Of a stretch of 64,000 nt of DNA, positions 10,222 through 19,498 are shown in pieces. Every line of letters starts with the position of its first letter. The stretch's first letter is position 1. The notes below the pieces were generated by a model. It worked only from the letters and a program-made list of their open reading frames with translations, did no database searches and was not told the DNA's origin. Location of the stretch: the NCBI GenBank assembly GCA_964441505.1, contig CAYTUV010000003.1:1-64000 (forward strand), written 5' to 3'. A program made the position numbers and the translations under genes. This stretch comes from Fen-1258 sp964441505 (GTDB lineage Bacteria > Bacteroidota > Ignavibacteria > Ignavibacteriales > Melioribacteraceae).

Positions 10222-11949
10222 TTACTCAGAAATATTTTTCAGTACAACAAAGAGACACACCGCGGCCACAGCCAGATAGATCAATGCGTTCAGGTAAAAT
10301 CCGAATATCAGACTGCCGATGCCGAAAAGCGATGAATAAACAAGTATAACTCCAAGAAACCAGTTCAAAAACATTCTCGCAAAACCGGAATCTCCTTTCA
10401 CCTCGGGCAGAAGAACTGAGATCTTCTTCCATAATACTCCTCCGGGATGAACCGTCCTATAAAACTCTTTCAGTTTTTCTATTTCCGTTGGTTTGGTAAG
10501 CAATGTTACTATGATCCATACGACAGTTGTAGCTGCTACTAAATAATATAGAGATAGAGGAAATGAAACGCCGAAATATTTTACCAGCGGCAGAGTAATA
10601 AACGGAGTCATCATTGCTGAAATTTCTGACCACGCATTAATACGCCACCAGTACCAGCGGAGAATCAGAACTAATCCAAGACCGGCACCGCATTCAAGAA
10701 TAAATTCCCATGCGCCTGAAATTCTGTTTATGTAAAGAGTAACAAAAACTCCTACAAGCATAAGCACAATTGTAATTACACGTGAAGCCGCTACATAATG
10801 TTTTTCATCTTCGTTCTTCTTAACAAATCTTCTATAGAAATCATTGAGCAGATATGAAGAACCCCAGTTGAGCTGTGTTGAAATTGTACTCATGTAAGCA
10901 GCAAAGAAAGCCGCAACCAGCAATCCTTTCAGACCCGCGGGAAGAAAATCTCTCATTGCATAGATGTAACCCATACGGACCTGATCTGCGGGTAAGTTTG
11001 GATATAAAACCATCGCGCATAAACCGACAATAATCCATGGCCACGGTCGAAGAGCATAATGGGCAATCTGAAAAAAGAATGTTCCGAGAAGAGCGTGTTT
11101 TTCATTTTTTGCGCTCATCATTCTTTGAGCTACATATCCGCCCCCTCCCGGCTCGGCACCGGGATACCACGATGCCCACCATTGAATTCCCACATAAGCG
11201 AGAAACGCGAGAGTTGAAAGCGCGAACGTTGAACCGATAGTTGAAATATCGGTAGTGATCTTAGGGAAGAAATCAAAAACGAATGGAGGAAGTTTTGAGT
11301 GAAGTCCTTCAACTCCCCCGACCTGCGGCGAATTAAGAACAAGGATGGCTAGAATTATACATCCTACCATCGCAAAAATAAACTGGAATGCATCCGTAAC
11401 CACAACTCCCCATAACCCACTCATAGCGGAATAGATTGCGACTATCAGCATTATTCCGAACACATAAAGTATTGCAATGTTTTCCTGAATTCCGAACATA
11501 CCCACCAGGATTGAGATCATTGCCCGGTTGACCCAGCCGATAATAATTACATCCATGAAAAGACCAAGATAAATTGCACGGAAGCCGCGTAAAAACTTTG
11601 CCGGTTTTCCACTGTATCGGATCTCGGCAAATTCAACTTCGGTCATAATTCCCGCGCGGCGCCACAGTTTGGCAAAGAAAAAAACTGTAAGCAGTCCGCC
11701 GAATACAAAATTCCACCAGATCCAGTTGCCCGCAATTCCGTTTTTTACAACAAGCTCAGTTACAGCCAGAGGTGTATCTGCTGCAAAAGTTGTAGCAACC
11801 ATCGAAAGTCCGCACAGATACCAAGGAAGGTTTCTGCCGCTGAGGAAAAATTCCTGAGTACTTTTACCCGCACGCTTCGAATAGTAGATGGCAATACTAA
11901 AACTGAAGATGAAATAAATTAGGATGATAACGTAATCGATGAGATGCAT
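10222..11949 (-). CDS. Sodium:solute symporter, SLC5/SSS family
   Basis: A 575-residue inner-membrane symporter with about 13-15 predicted transmembrane segments. The start at 11949 is six bases after AGGTG; the frame opens three codons earlier with GTG. Features of the SSS family are YVIILIYFIFSFSIAIYYSKRA at the N-terminus (shown in part), FFLSGRNLPWYLCGLSMVAT, and the core GLKGLLVAAFFAAYMSTIST, where the Ser/Thr residues sit at the usual sodium site. The fold is clear but the substrate (sugar, nucleoside, vitamin or organic acid) is not. The gene stands alone between msrA, which points towards it, and the M28 peptidase gene. Confidence 0.85.
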   Translation of the reverse strand: MHLIDYVIILIYFIFSFSIAIYYSKRAGKSTQEFFLSGRNLPWYLCGLSMVATTFAADTPLAVTELVVKNGIAGNWIWWNFVFGGLLTVFFFAKLWRRAGIMTEVEFAEIRYSGKPAKFLRGFRAIYLGLFMDVIIIGWVNRAMISILVGMFGIQENIAILYVFGIMLIVAIYSAMSGLWGVVVTDAFQFIFAMVGCIILAILVLNSPQVGGVEGLHSKLPPFVFDFFPKITTDISTIGSTFALSTLAFLAYVGIQWWASWYPGAEPGGGGYVAQRMMSAKNEKHALLGTFFFQIAHYALRPWPWIIVGLCAMVLYPNLPADQVRMGYIYAMRDFLPAGLKGLLVAAFFAAYMSTISTQLNWGSSYLLNDFYRRFVKKNEDEKHYVAASRVITIVLMLVGVFVTLYINRISGAWEFILECGAGLGLVLILRWYWWRINAWSEISAMMTPFITLPLVKYFGVSFPLSLYYLVAATTVVWIIVTLLTKPTEIEKLKEFYRTVHPGGVLWKKISVLLPEVKGDSGFARMFLNWFLGVILVYSSLFGIGSLIFGFYLNALIYLAVAAVCLFVVLKNISE

Positions 11950-12138
11950 AGGCAACACCTATTAATTTGGCAATCAATTTGGGAATCTTGCATCTGTTCT
12001 GCAAGAGAAGAATGAGCATGTATCATTTTTCATTGTTCATAACGGAGAAAAATAGACCAAGCGTCGAGCATGGTTCTACACCACTAATTCATAAATTCTT
12101 CTATAACTCTAGCGATAACAAATATCTTAGTGCTTTCG

Positions 12139-13503
12139 TTATCTAATTGGCAGAGGCCAGACCGGAAGACTTTCATGCCCTTCAGTATCTACCGATTGTA
12201 CCGCAAAGAAGTAATTATCTTTAGAGTAGGGCAATGTAATTTCGATTTTATCGGTAAAGATTTTTTTCTCCCAGAGAGGCTGATAAGTTTCGCGAATCAA
12301 AACAAAATATCCTTTGGGAGTTATTCCTTCCGGAGTTTTCCACTTTAATGTTGATGAATTCGACAATCCGCTTACAACGATGCCGACATTTTGGGGTGCC
12401 TTAGGTGCCAATGCTAAATTTGCGAGGACTGCAAGATTAACACAAGTAGTTTTTCTCACATATTCAAAATCAACAAATTCCGGTAAGTCACCATACTTAA
12501 TTTCATTCTCTTCGCGAATGTTCTGGTGCTGATGATCATAATTTTCATTCATTTCAGAAAATCGAACAGCAGTAAATCCTAGGCGATTAAACGGTGTATG
12601 ATCGCCGCCACGCAAAAATCTATCGTTACGGTAAAGAAGTTTTACTTCCAGTTGATCAACATATCGCTCACCAACTTCTTTTATATAACGCGCAAGTTGT
12701 CTTGATCTGCCGTCATTCTCACCGTTTGTTGATTGCCGGTTACTTCTCATCTCATCGGTTTCTAATAATGGAATACCTTCACTGAACACACGAACCTGCA
12801 TATTATCTTTGAGATCAGTCCCGCTCGAATAGCTGTTGCCAATCATATCATTATTAAGCATTGCAACAACTTCCCAATTGTGCTCTTTGGCTTTTTTTGA
12901 GAGAAATGTTGAACCGTTCAATCCCTGCTCTTCACCGGAGAACGCAACAAAAATTATAGTCGCAGGAAATTTTTGTTTACTCATCACACGTGCTAACTCT
13001 AAAACAGCAGCAACACCTGAGGCATCATCATTCGCACCCGGCGCAAGTCCAACAGAATCGTTTGCATCACCGTTTCGGGAATCGAGATGTCCGCCAACAA
13101 TAAAAACTCTCTTGTCATCCGGATCTGTTCCATGAAGAGTTGCCATAACATTAGTTAATAGAACTTTTCTGGTGATTCGCTTCCCGTCGGGTTCCAGATA
13201 AACCGAATCCAATATTACTTCCAATCTTCCACCTGATTGAACCGCATATCGATCGAATTCACTTTTAACCCAATTGCATGATGCTCCAATTCCTTTTTCT
13301 CTGTCAGACCGGGAACTGAGAGTGTGTCGTGTTCCAAAGCCGACCATCTTACGCACATAACTTTCAAGATTGGCTGAAGAGATCTCTTCAATCATTTGCG
13401 AAATACGTGAATCACGTTGAATTGTTGTGAACTGTCCAAAATTGGATGAATAAGTAAAGATGAGAAGGACCAGAGTAAAAAGGAGATTTAAAAAGTATTT
13501 CAT
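12139..13503 (-). CDS. Secreted M28-family zinc aminopeptidase
   Basis: Exported metallopeptidase of 454 residues. The ATG at 13503 follows GGGAGAG and starts a signal peptide (MKYFLNLLFTLVLLIFTYSS). Zinc-site motifs of the M28 family are in order: VGGHLDSRN (His and Asp), GANDDASGVAAVLELARV (bridging Asp), FSGEEQGLNGS (catalytic Glu pair), NNDMIGNS (Asp), and GGDHTPFNRLGFTAVR (last His). The C-terminal 90 residues resemble a fibronectin type III-like domain. No sorting domain is present, so it is probably periplasmic or outer-membrane associated. It likely removes N-terminal residues from peptides taken up by the cell. Confidence 0.88.
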   Translation of the reverse strand: MKYFLNLLFTLVLLIFTYSSNFGQFTTIQRDSRISQMIEEISSANLESYVRKMVGFGTRHTLSSRSDREKGIGASCNWVKSEFDRYAVQSGGRLEVILDSVYLEPDGKRITRKVLLTNVMATLHGTDPDDKRVFIVGGHLDSRNGDANDSVGLAPGANDDASGVAAVLELARVMSKQKFPATIIFVAFSGEEQGLNGSTFLSKKAKEHNWEVVAMLNNDMIGNSYSSGTDLKDNMQVRVFSEGIPLLETDEMRSNRQSTNGENDGRSRQLARYIKEVGERYVDQLEVKLLYRNDRFLRGGDHTPFNRLGFTAVRFSEMNENYDHQHQNIREENEIKYGDLPEFVDFEYVRKTTCVNLAVLANLALAPKAPQNVGIVVSGLSNSSTLKWKTPEGITPKGYFVLIRETYQPLWEKKIFTDKIEITLPYSKDNYFFAVQSVDTEGHESLPVWPLPIR

Positions 13504-13682
13504 GCTTCTCTCCCGTGCTGATTGAAAATTATTCAATATAATATATTTACAAAATACAGCGATTTTATTTTCCATAAAAGATGAAACGTAAACTTCCCTT
13601 TTACTTCTAAGAAAATAAATTTTGAGTCGATTCTGTAATCAACTATTTTGAATAAGTAGAAATCAATCAATTGGGTGATTAA

Positions 13683-15959
13683 ATGAAAAAACTACAATTT
13701 ATTTTCCTCGCAATTATCTTATCATTAAACATTTCTACGGCACAATCAGAACAAACGATTTTGGTAAAAGACGGATGGAAATTTAAGGTTGGTGATAACC
13801 TGGAATATGCTAAATACGAATTCGATGACTCACAATGGAAAGGAATTGAAGTTGACAAAATATGGGAACAACAAGGATACGATCCTCTTGATGGCTTTGC
13901 CTGGTTCCGGGTAAAAATTTTTATCCCATCTTCGTTAAAAGAAAAAGCATATCTCAAAGACAGTCTTAAGATATTTTTAGGTAAGATCAACAATTTCGAT
14001 CAGTCTTTCATTAATGGAAAGATTTTCGGGATAAATGGTAAGAATGTTGGCGCAGATACTCCGACAGATACTTCCTATCTTAAAGCCCCAACAAATTTAT
14101 GGGATTACAACCGCCGTTACACTCTGTCTGTTGATGATCCACGAATCTTATGGGATAAAGAAAACGTAATTGCTGTTCGTGTGTTTGATCAAGGAGGGCA
14201 AGGTGGAATCTACACAGGTAATTCGGCGATTAGCATGGTGCACATAAGCGAATATCTTTCGTTAAATTATGCCCAAGTTCCATTTCAGTTCAAGAATAAA
14301 ACCGCTTCAAAATCCTTTACGATCAAAAACAATTCTGAGAAACTGACAATCAGCGGAAAATTCATTATCCGCGCAGAAAACAAATTGAACAAAGAAATTA
14401 TTTATGAAAAATCCTCTGAACTTAAACTCAAACCAAACAATTTACAGAAATTTGATTTCAGTTTGGTGAATCAAGATCAATCAAGTTATGTGAATTACAT
14501 TTTTGAATTTGCTCATAACAAAGAACAAACTATTTTTAAGGAAGAGACACCATACATTTTAACTCCGGCGATATCTTCAAAGCCAAAAATAAACGGTGCA
14601 AAAGTTTACGGTGAAAGACCAAACAAACCCTTTCTCTACACAATTGCGGCAACCGGTGTGAGACCAATGATGTTTGATGCAATTAATCTGCCGAAAGGAT
14701 TAACTGTAGATAAAAAAACCGGAATTATCACCGGTAACGTTCCTGAAAAAGGTGACTATAAGGTTATTTTGGTTGCGAAGAACAAACTTGGGGTCGCAAA
14801 AGGTGAATTGAAAATTTCTATTGGAGACCAAATTGCACTAACTCCCCCAATGGGATGGAACAGTTGGAACGTTTGGGGATTGACCGTTGATCAAGAAAAA
14901 GTTTTAGCAAGTGCAAAAGTTTATAAAGAAAAGGGATTAATGAATCACGGTTGGACATTTATAAACATTGATGACGGCTGGGAGATAGTTGGTAACATCC
15001 CCGATCCAAAACGGGATGTTAACGGCAACATTTTATGCAATTCAAAATTTCCGAACATGAAAGCTCTTGGCGATAGCATCCATGCGCTAGGACTTAAATT
15101 CGGAATTTACAGTTCGCCTGGCCCGCTTACCTGCGGCGGTTATACCGCAACATATCAGCATGAACTTCAAGATGCAAAATCGTTTGCTTCGTGGGGTATT
15201 GATTATTTGAAATATGATTGGTGTTCATACGATAATATTGCAAAAGACACTTCTCGCGCTGAAAGAATAAAACCATATACAATTATGCAAGATGCTTTGC
15301 AAAAAATTGACCGTGATATTGTCTACAGCTTGTGTCAGTATGGAATGAGTAAAGTGTGGGAATGGGGCGGAAGTGTTGGAGGAAATTTGTGGCGCACTAC
15401 CGGAGATATTACCGACACATGGCAAAGTTTAAGTGAAATTGGATTCAGTCAAATTGAAAATGCCAAATATGCTAAACCCGGTAACTGGAACGATCCCGAT
15501 ATGCTTGTTGTCGGTTGGGTTGGATGGGGACCAAGTTTGCATCCGACAAGACTTACACCTGATGAGCAATACACACATATAAGTTTATGGAGTTTACTAT
15601 CCGCACCGCTCTTAATCGGTTGCGACCTAACTCGGCTCGATGACTTCACACTCAACTTATTGACCAATGATGAGGTAATAGCGATTGATCAAGATCCACT
15701 TGGTAGACAAGCCACTCCCAAGGTCAAAAAGGATAACATCCAGGTATGGGTAAAAGATTTGGAAGATGGGCATAAAGCAATAGGAATTTTCAATCTCGGA
15801 AGCGAATCGAAAAAATTTGTAATGAACTTTTCTAAAATCGGACTTAATTCAAAAGAAAGATTACGCGATTTGTGGAAACAAAAGAATATTGGTGAATACA
15901 AAGAAAAATATGAATCTGTTGTACCGTCACATGGAGTAACTCTGATAAAAACTTTTTGA
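13683..15959 (+). CDS. Secreted GH27 alpha-galactosidase with N-terminal accessory domains
   Basis: A 758-residue exported glycosidase, expected to release terminal alpha-galactose or a related sugar. Signal peptide at 1-20 (MKKLQFIFLAIILSLNISTA). About 25-190 is a beta-sandwich like the sugar-binding domain of GH2 enzymes (GWKFKVGDNLEYAKYEFDDS). About 295-380 is a putative Ig-like domain (LPKGLTVDKKTGIITGNVPE). The catalytic barrel starts at LTPPMGWNSWNVWG, with INIDDGWE, GIYSSPGPLTCGGY, the nucleophile Asp in YLKYDWCSY, the likely acid/base Asp in TTGDITDTW, and NWNDPDMLVVGW. No sorting domain. A decayed C-terminal piece of a second such gene lies at 18624-18749. Confidence 0.92.
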   Translation: MKKLQFIFLAIILSLNISTAQSEQTILVKDGWKFKVGDNLEYAKYEFDDSQWKGIEVDKIWEQQGYDPLDGFAWFRVKIFIPSSLKEKAYLKDSLKIFLGKINNFDQSFINGKIFGINGKNVGADTPTDTSYLKAPTNLWDYNRRYTLSVDDPRILWDKENVIAVRVFDQGGQGGIYTGNSAISMVHISEYLSLNYAQVPFQFKNKTASKSFTIKNNSEKLTISGKFIIRAENKLNKEIIYEKSSELKLKPNNLQKFDFSLVNQDQSSYVNYIFEFAHNKEQTIFKEETPYILTPAISSKPKINGAKVYGERPNKPFLYTIAATGVRPMMFDAINLPKGLTVDKKTGIITGNVPEKGDYKVILVAKNKLGVAKGELKISIGDQIALTPPMGWNSWNVWGLTVDQEKVLASAKVYKEKGLMNHGWTFINIDDGWEIVGNIPDPKRDVNGNILCNSKFPNMKALGDSIHALGLKFGIYSSPGPLTCGGYTATYQHELQDAKSFASWGIDYLKYDWCSYDNIAKDTSRAERIKPYTIMQDALQKIDRDIVYSLCQYGMSKVWEWGGSVGGNLWRTTGDITDTWQSLSEIGFSQIENAKYAKPGNWNDPDMLVVGWVGWGPSLHPTRLTPDEQYTHISLWSLLSAPLLIGCDLTRLDDFTLNLLTNDEVIAIDQDPLGRQATPKVKKDNIQVWVKDLEDGHKAIGIFNLGSESKKFVMNFSKIGLNSKERLRDLWKQKNIGEYKEKYESVVPSHGVTLIKTF

Positions 15960-16021
15960 TTTTTAACCAACTGGACGAGGATTATGGATTGTCCAAGCGT
16001 AAAATAATATCTAGGGATTTA

Positions 16022-17143
16022 TTACTGAAAGTAAGAAACGGGTGCAGGTCTTGAATTTGTTTCTGTCGGCCAAAATTGCTGTGTAAGCGCTGAGTTTGCA
16101 GGTCTGTAACGAATAGTAGGATTACCGGAAAGTTGAATATCACTTTTGGCAGTCATTGAACCTATAAGAGTAAAATTCCCGTTGAGTTGAATATCACCCT
16201 GGGCATACATTTGACCAGAAAGATTAATATTTCCGCTTGCCTGAATATTCCCACCGGAATAAAAACCAAGATTGCTGCTAGTAGGATCATAAGAATTAAC
16301 AGATACGTTGCCGTTAAAAGTAATATTGCCGGTGACAATAAATATCGCGTATCCAGTTGTTGAACCGCGAAAGTTTAAATTACCGTTTACATAATAGATT
16401 GCAGGATTACTTTTTGTTCCAAATGTTAATGCCCCACTCAATGTAAGATTTCCATTTGTTACGCTAGTTGCAATGCTTAAATAATCAGTTGGATTAAACG
16501 TCGGTAGAGTAATTGGCGGAATTCTAGCATTCACAGGATCCGAGTTAGGGTTTACATTAGGTTCAAAATTGTTGTGTTCCGCCTGAAGTTGATCTGAATA
16601 AGTGCCAAAACCCTTAACATCATAACCATTTCCTGAAATCTGCAAATTACTATTTGTATGAATATTTGCATTCCAGTTGGAATTATAATCATCTCGAATA
16701 TTTATACTGCCTTGCAATTGCAAATTCTCACCGGAGGCTATTGCATAATTTAGAAAAGGAGGAGCTGATGAAGTGCTTGCTAATTGCACAACCGATTGAA
16801 TTGTTACAGTTTGATTATTCAATAATCCTGTACTTGTAATCAGTCTCATACTTGCCAAACCCATATTCGGACCACCCGGATATTTGCTATTGGTATTTGA
16901 CACAGTAACAGTCAGAGAACCGTTTGCGATTTGTAAAGCATTCACACCGGTCCACGTTGTATCAAGATTCAAGTTAGAAATTGCCATATCTATCCCTGCG
17001 GTTGCAATATTTCCTGCTTGTGTTTTTTCAAACTTCTCCACGGTAATGTTAACCAGACGTGCATTACTGTAGTTCACATTCAAAGTAGCAAATGTGAATA
17101 AAGCCCCCATTCCTATTACCAAAAACAATAACATTTTACCCAT
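16022..17143 (-). CDS. Pilin-like secreted protein with beta-helix-type repeats
   Basis: Last gene of a three-gene minus-strand set. The N-terminus is one hydrophobic segment (KMLLFLVIGMGALFTFATLNV) followed by a polar helix (TVEKFEKTQAGNIATAGIDMA), the layout of PilX-like minor pilins and pseudopilins, although there is no clear prepilin peptidase site. From about residue 215 the chain repeats a pattern like GNINLSGQMYAQGDIQLNGN every 15-20 residues, which suggests a beta-helix or bactofilin-like stack. I infer a cell-surface assembly or adhesin-like subunit. Family-level identity is uncertain. Confidence 0.6.
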   Translation of the reverse strand: MGKMLLFLVIGMGALFTFATLNVNYSNARLVNITVEKFEKTQAGNIATAGIDMAISNLNLDTTWTGVNALQIANGSLTVTVSNTNSKYPGGPNMGLASMRLITSTGLLNNQTVTIQSVVQLASTSSAPPFLNYAIASGENLQLQGSINIRDDYNSNWNANIHTNSNLQISGNGYDVKGFGTYSDQLQAEHNNFEPNVNPNSDPVNARIPPITLPTFNPTDYLSIATSVTNGNLTLSGALTFGTKSNPAIYYVNGNLNFRGSTTGYAIFIVTGNITFNGNVSVNSYDPTSSNLGFYSGGNIQASGNINLSGQMYAQGDIQLNGNFTLIGSMTAKSDIQLSGNPTIRYRPANSALTQQFWPTETNSRPAPVSYFQ

Positions 17144-17156
17144 AATTCATCTATCG

Positions 17157-17687
17157 CTATTTATTATGAATGAAATATCTTCTTTTATAATAAGAGCCAA
17201 AAGTATCTGTACTATCGCTTCTAAACGAATTATTGTCGATAACAACTTGCACACCTATGCTTTTAATATTGGAGACAGTGAAAGTGCTGTTATTCAATGA
17301 ATCATATCCTTGCATTACAAAATTACTTATTGCTACTTGTGACTCTTTGACAGAACCAATCGTAGTTCTTCTTACAAGATATTGTTTGCCATTTGTAACA
17401 CGTATAAAATATTTAACACTATCAGCCGAACCGTTGTTATCGAGATCAGCCCAAAAAGCAATGGAAGAACTATTAATAGAACATATCTTGGGATTTGTAC
17501 TTACCCGGTAACCAATTTTATTAAAATCATAATCCAGTATTTCAGCCACATTTGTAATACTCGATTCAGTAAATTCATTTATTATTTGTGAACGATTAAA
17601 ATTTTCCATCCGAAAATGAATATATAGCAACGCAAGAAGTACAATCCCGCCTACAATAAATGACCCAGATAGATTTATGTTTCCCAT
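17157..17687 (-). CDS. Pilin-like membrane-anchored protein
   Basis: A 176-residue protein with an N-terminal hydrophobic helix (GSFIVGGIVLLALLYIHFRM) running into an amphipathic segment, then a beta-rich domain. It lies 13 bases upstream of the 16022-17143 gene and 9 bases downstream of the 17697-18179 gene, so the three are almost certainly co-transcribed. The arrangement resembles minor pilin clusters. No pilus assembly ATPase, platform protein or secretin is in the window. Function inferred only from architecture. Confidence 0.55.
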   Translation of the reverse strand: MGNINLSGSFIVGGIVLLALLYIHFRMENFNRSQIINEFTESSITNVAEILDYDFNKIGYRVSTNPKICSINSSSIAFWADLDNNGSADSVKYFIRVTNGKQYLVRRTTIGSVKESQVAISNFVMQGYDSLNNSTFTVSNIKSIGVQVVIDNNSFRSDSTDTFGSYYKRRYFIHNK

Positions 17688-17696
17688 AATAATCGC

Positions 17697-18179
17697 TCAG
17701 TAGCTTGAATAATAATATAGTCTAAGAGTATCCGGCAGATATATTGATTTAGCTTTCACTTCTATTCTTTTCATGCGTGTTCGTGATGATAATAAAACAT
17801 CCGGAAGAGCTGGATTTACATAGCCTACCTTAACTAATACTGAAACATCTCCTAACCTTGGAGTAGAAACTATAGTACTATAATTCCTATAATCATCTAC
17901 ATCGTCATATGAGTTTAAACTTTCTCCGGATTCAGGCCCTAAAGAAGCCGGTGCAGAGAAATTGTTAATATCCGTCACAGCGGCAGTGACTGTTGATTCA
18001 TCGAATGATTCGGAGCTAATAAGATCAATAGTTTGTTGTGCAACGCTAGTTGCAGCAGTAATTGATTGAGCTTGAAAAGTATTATCCGTAGAAGAGAGTA
18101 TTGTTCTATTCACGTTTAGGACTAATATGGCAAGAAGTACAGTTGCGCCCAAGACTAAAAACATCTGACTATTGTCCAT
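17697..18179 (-). CDS. Pilin-like membrane-anchored protein, first gene of the set
   Basis: A 160-residue protein with the N-terminal hydrophobic stretch MFLVLGATVLLAILVLNVNR and a following helix (AQSITAATSVAQQTIDLISS). The remainder is polar and beta-rich (SPRLGDVSVLVKV-like strands in the last third). It shares this layout with the two genes downstream and probably leads the operon. The ribosome site upstream is weak (GTGGAAC). Likely a minor pilin or pseudopilin, but no sequence signature proves it. Confidence 0.55.
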   Translation of the reverse strand: MDNSQMFLVLGATVLLAILVLNVNRTILSSTDNTFQAQSITAATSVAQQTIDLISSESFDESTVTAAVTDINNFSAPASLGPESGESLNSYDDVDDYRNYSTIVSTPRLGDVSVLVKVGYVNPALPDVLLSSRTRMKRIEVKAKSIYLPDTLRLYYYSSY

Positions 18180-18623
18180 TATTGTTCCACTCTTTTATTC
18201 TCATCGGAATCAACAGATTTACAGTACTATATCATCGAAGGTAAGATACGAAAATTAAGCCCATAGTCCCTGTGCTCTGCATCTCAACCCTCGGTAAGTA
18301 GCACCAATTTTGGTTACTATATAATACAATTGTTTCAAATTCTCAACTTGCGCTGTTTTACAAATTCACAAATCTCATAATAGACAGTGTAACCAGCAAA
18401 ATAATCAAAGATTCCTGGCTTTTGTTTTTCTTTCATACATACATTTCATTACATCCGCATTTCACTTATTCAATCATATGCTTATTAACTAATTCAAGCA
18501 CTACACGTTACTTGAATATAAGCTATGATACAATAGAGCAATGGGATGTGAAAAAAATTACATCTTTTAGGTATTCGAGTGAACAGATTTATTTACAAAT
18601 TACCAAAGCAGCGACTTTCCCTG
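18180..18623. other. Gene-poor intergenic stretch upstream of the pilin-like genes
   Basis: About 440 bases between the divergent pilin-like operon and the GH27 remnant. It probably includes the operon promoter. An open frame on the plus strand at 18422-18631 has no ribosome site, no recognisable domain and an odd composition, so I do not call it. The segment just before 18624 may be a more strongly decayed part of the GH27 remnant. Confidence 0.5.
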
Positions 18624-18749
18624 TTATGTAAAAACTCAAAAGCAAATTTGCGTGATTTGCGGCGACAGAATAATCTTTGTGGATACAATGGTTAATACGG
18701 AACTGTTATACTGTCACATGGAGTGATCTTAATAAAAACTGTGAATTAG
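18624..18749 (+). pseudogene. Decayed C-terminal fragment of a second GH27 alpha-galactosidase
   Basis: In the frame beginning at 18624 the translation reads LCKNSKANLRDLRRQNN, then LCGYNG, a stop codon, YGTVIL, and SHGVILIKTVN before the terminal stop. The intact enzyme at 13683-15959 ends NSKERLRDLWKQKN, IGEYKEKYESVV and SHGVTLIKTF. The order, spacing and end point match across about 42 codons, so this is homologous DNA, now carrying an internal stop and no 5' part. The pilin-like genes lie between the intact copy and this remnant. Confidence 0.8.
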
Positions 18750-18760
18750 AGATTTACAGA

Positions 18761-18797
18761 AACAAAGAACCCCGACATGAATCGGGGTAACTTTGTT
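18761..18797 (-). terminator. Hairpin terminator of the cold-shock gene
   Basis: CCCCGA at 18770-18775 pairs with TCGGGG at 18782-18787, and the stem extends through AACAAAG/CTTTGTT at 18761-18767 and 18791-18797. It lies 25 bases past the csp stop codon in the direction of transcription. Confidence 0.7.
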
Positions 18798-18821
18798 AAG
18801 AAGAAAATTTTAATCGGAAAA

Positions 18822-19034
18822 CTAGCCGATAACTTTTACTTCCTGAGCTTGTGGACCTTTTTGGCCTTGAGTAACGGTGAATTCAACTTTTTGACCTTCT
18901 TGAAGTGAACGATATCCGTCACTAACAATAGCCTGGAAATGAACAAATACATCATCTCCGCCTTCGCGAGAAATGAAACCGAAGCCTTTTGAGCTATTGA
19001 ACCATTTTACGGTTCCAGTTACTTTTTCTGACAT
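18822..19034 (-). CDS. Cold-shock domain protein (CspA family)
   Basis: A complete 70-residue cold-shock domain that binds single-stranded RNA and DNA and loosens RNA structure. The RNP1-like motif KGFGFISREG and RNP2-like motif DVFVHFQAI are intact, preceded by TGTVKWFNSS. The length is the family norm. The upstream region (19035-19140) holds a long untranslated leader, common for csp genes, but I cannot show a thermosensor. Cold regulation is not proven; many homologues are constitutive. Confidence 0.95.
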   Translation of the reverse strand: MSEKVTGTVKWFNSSKGFGFISREGGDDVFVHFQAIVSDGYRSLQEGQKVEFTVTQGQKGPQAQEVKVIG

Positions 19035-19174
19035 CTTAAAGATGCTCCTGAAAAAATGATAAAAATAAATTAATTAAACAGAGCATCTGAAGACTTTTGG
19101 TAATTATTAAATCATCAAAATGAAAATTGCTCTTTATGTAAAAAGGAACCCGAACAAACTTCAGAGCTCCTTAG

Positions 19175-19246
19175 CTCCGCGGGCAAGGCTCGAACTTGCA
19201 ACCCTGCGGTTAACAGCCGCATGCTCTACCATTGAGCTACCGCGGA
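19175..19246 (-). tRNA. tRNA-Asn (anticodon GTT)
   Basis: On the minus strand the cloverleaf is complete: acceptor TCCGCGG/CCGCGGA, D arm GCTC...GAGC, anticodon stem TGCGG/CCGCA with loop CTGTTAA (anticodon GTT), and T loop GTTCGAG. The discriminator base is G. No CCA is encoded. Length 72 bases. Confidence 0.95.
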
Positions 19247-19498
19247 ATAAATTTGCGGCGTAAAAATAGATTTTGCGCATTCCTTTGTCAAGCCCTATTT
19301 TAAAATAAATTTGACCTCCCCTTTTTCATAAAAGATAAAGATATTCCAACTAATGAGAAGAGACTCAACAACCCTAATTTAAGTATAACGCAAATATCTT
19401 CCTTTAATTCATTTTACAACATTATTGATACAGAATTTCGATATTTGTATGGGCATACAAATTGCCATAGCTTTTTGTCTATAGAAAGGACAATAAAT

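Noticed and set aside
18422..18631. Plus-strand open frame of 69 residues upstream of the GH27 remnant
   Set aside because: No ribosome site or domain, and it runs into the decayed GH27 region in another frame.
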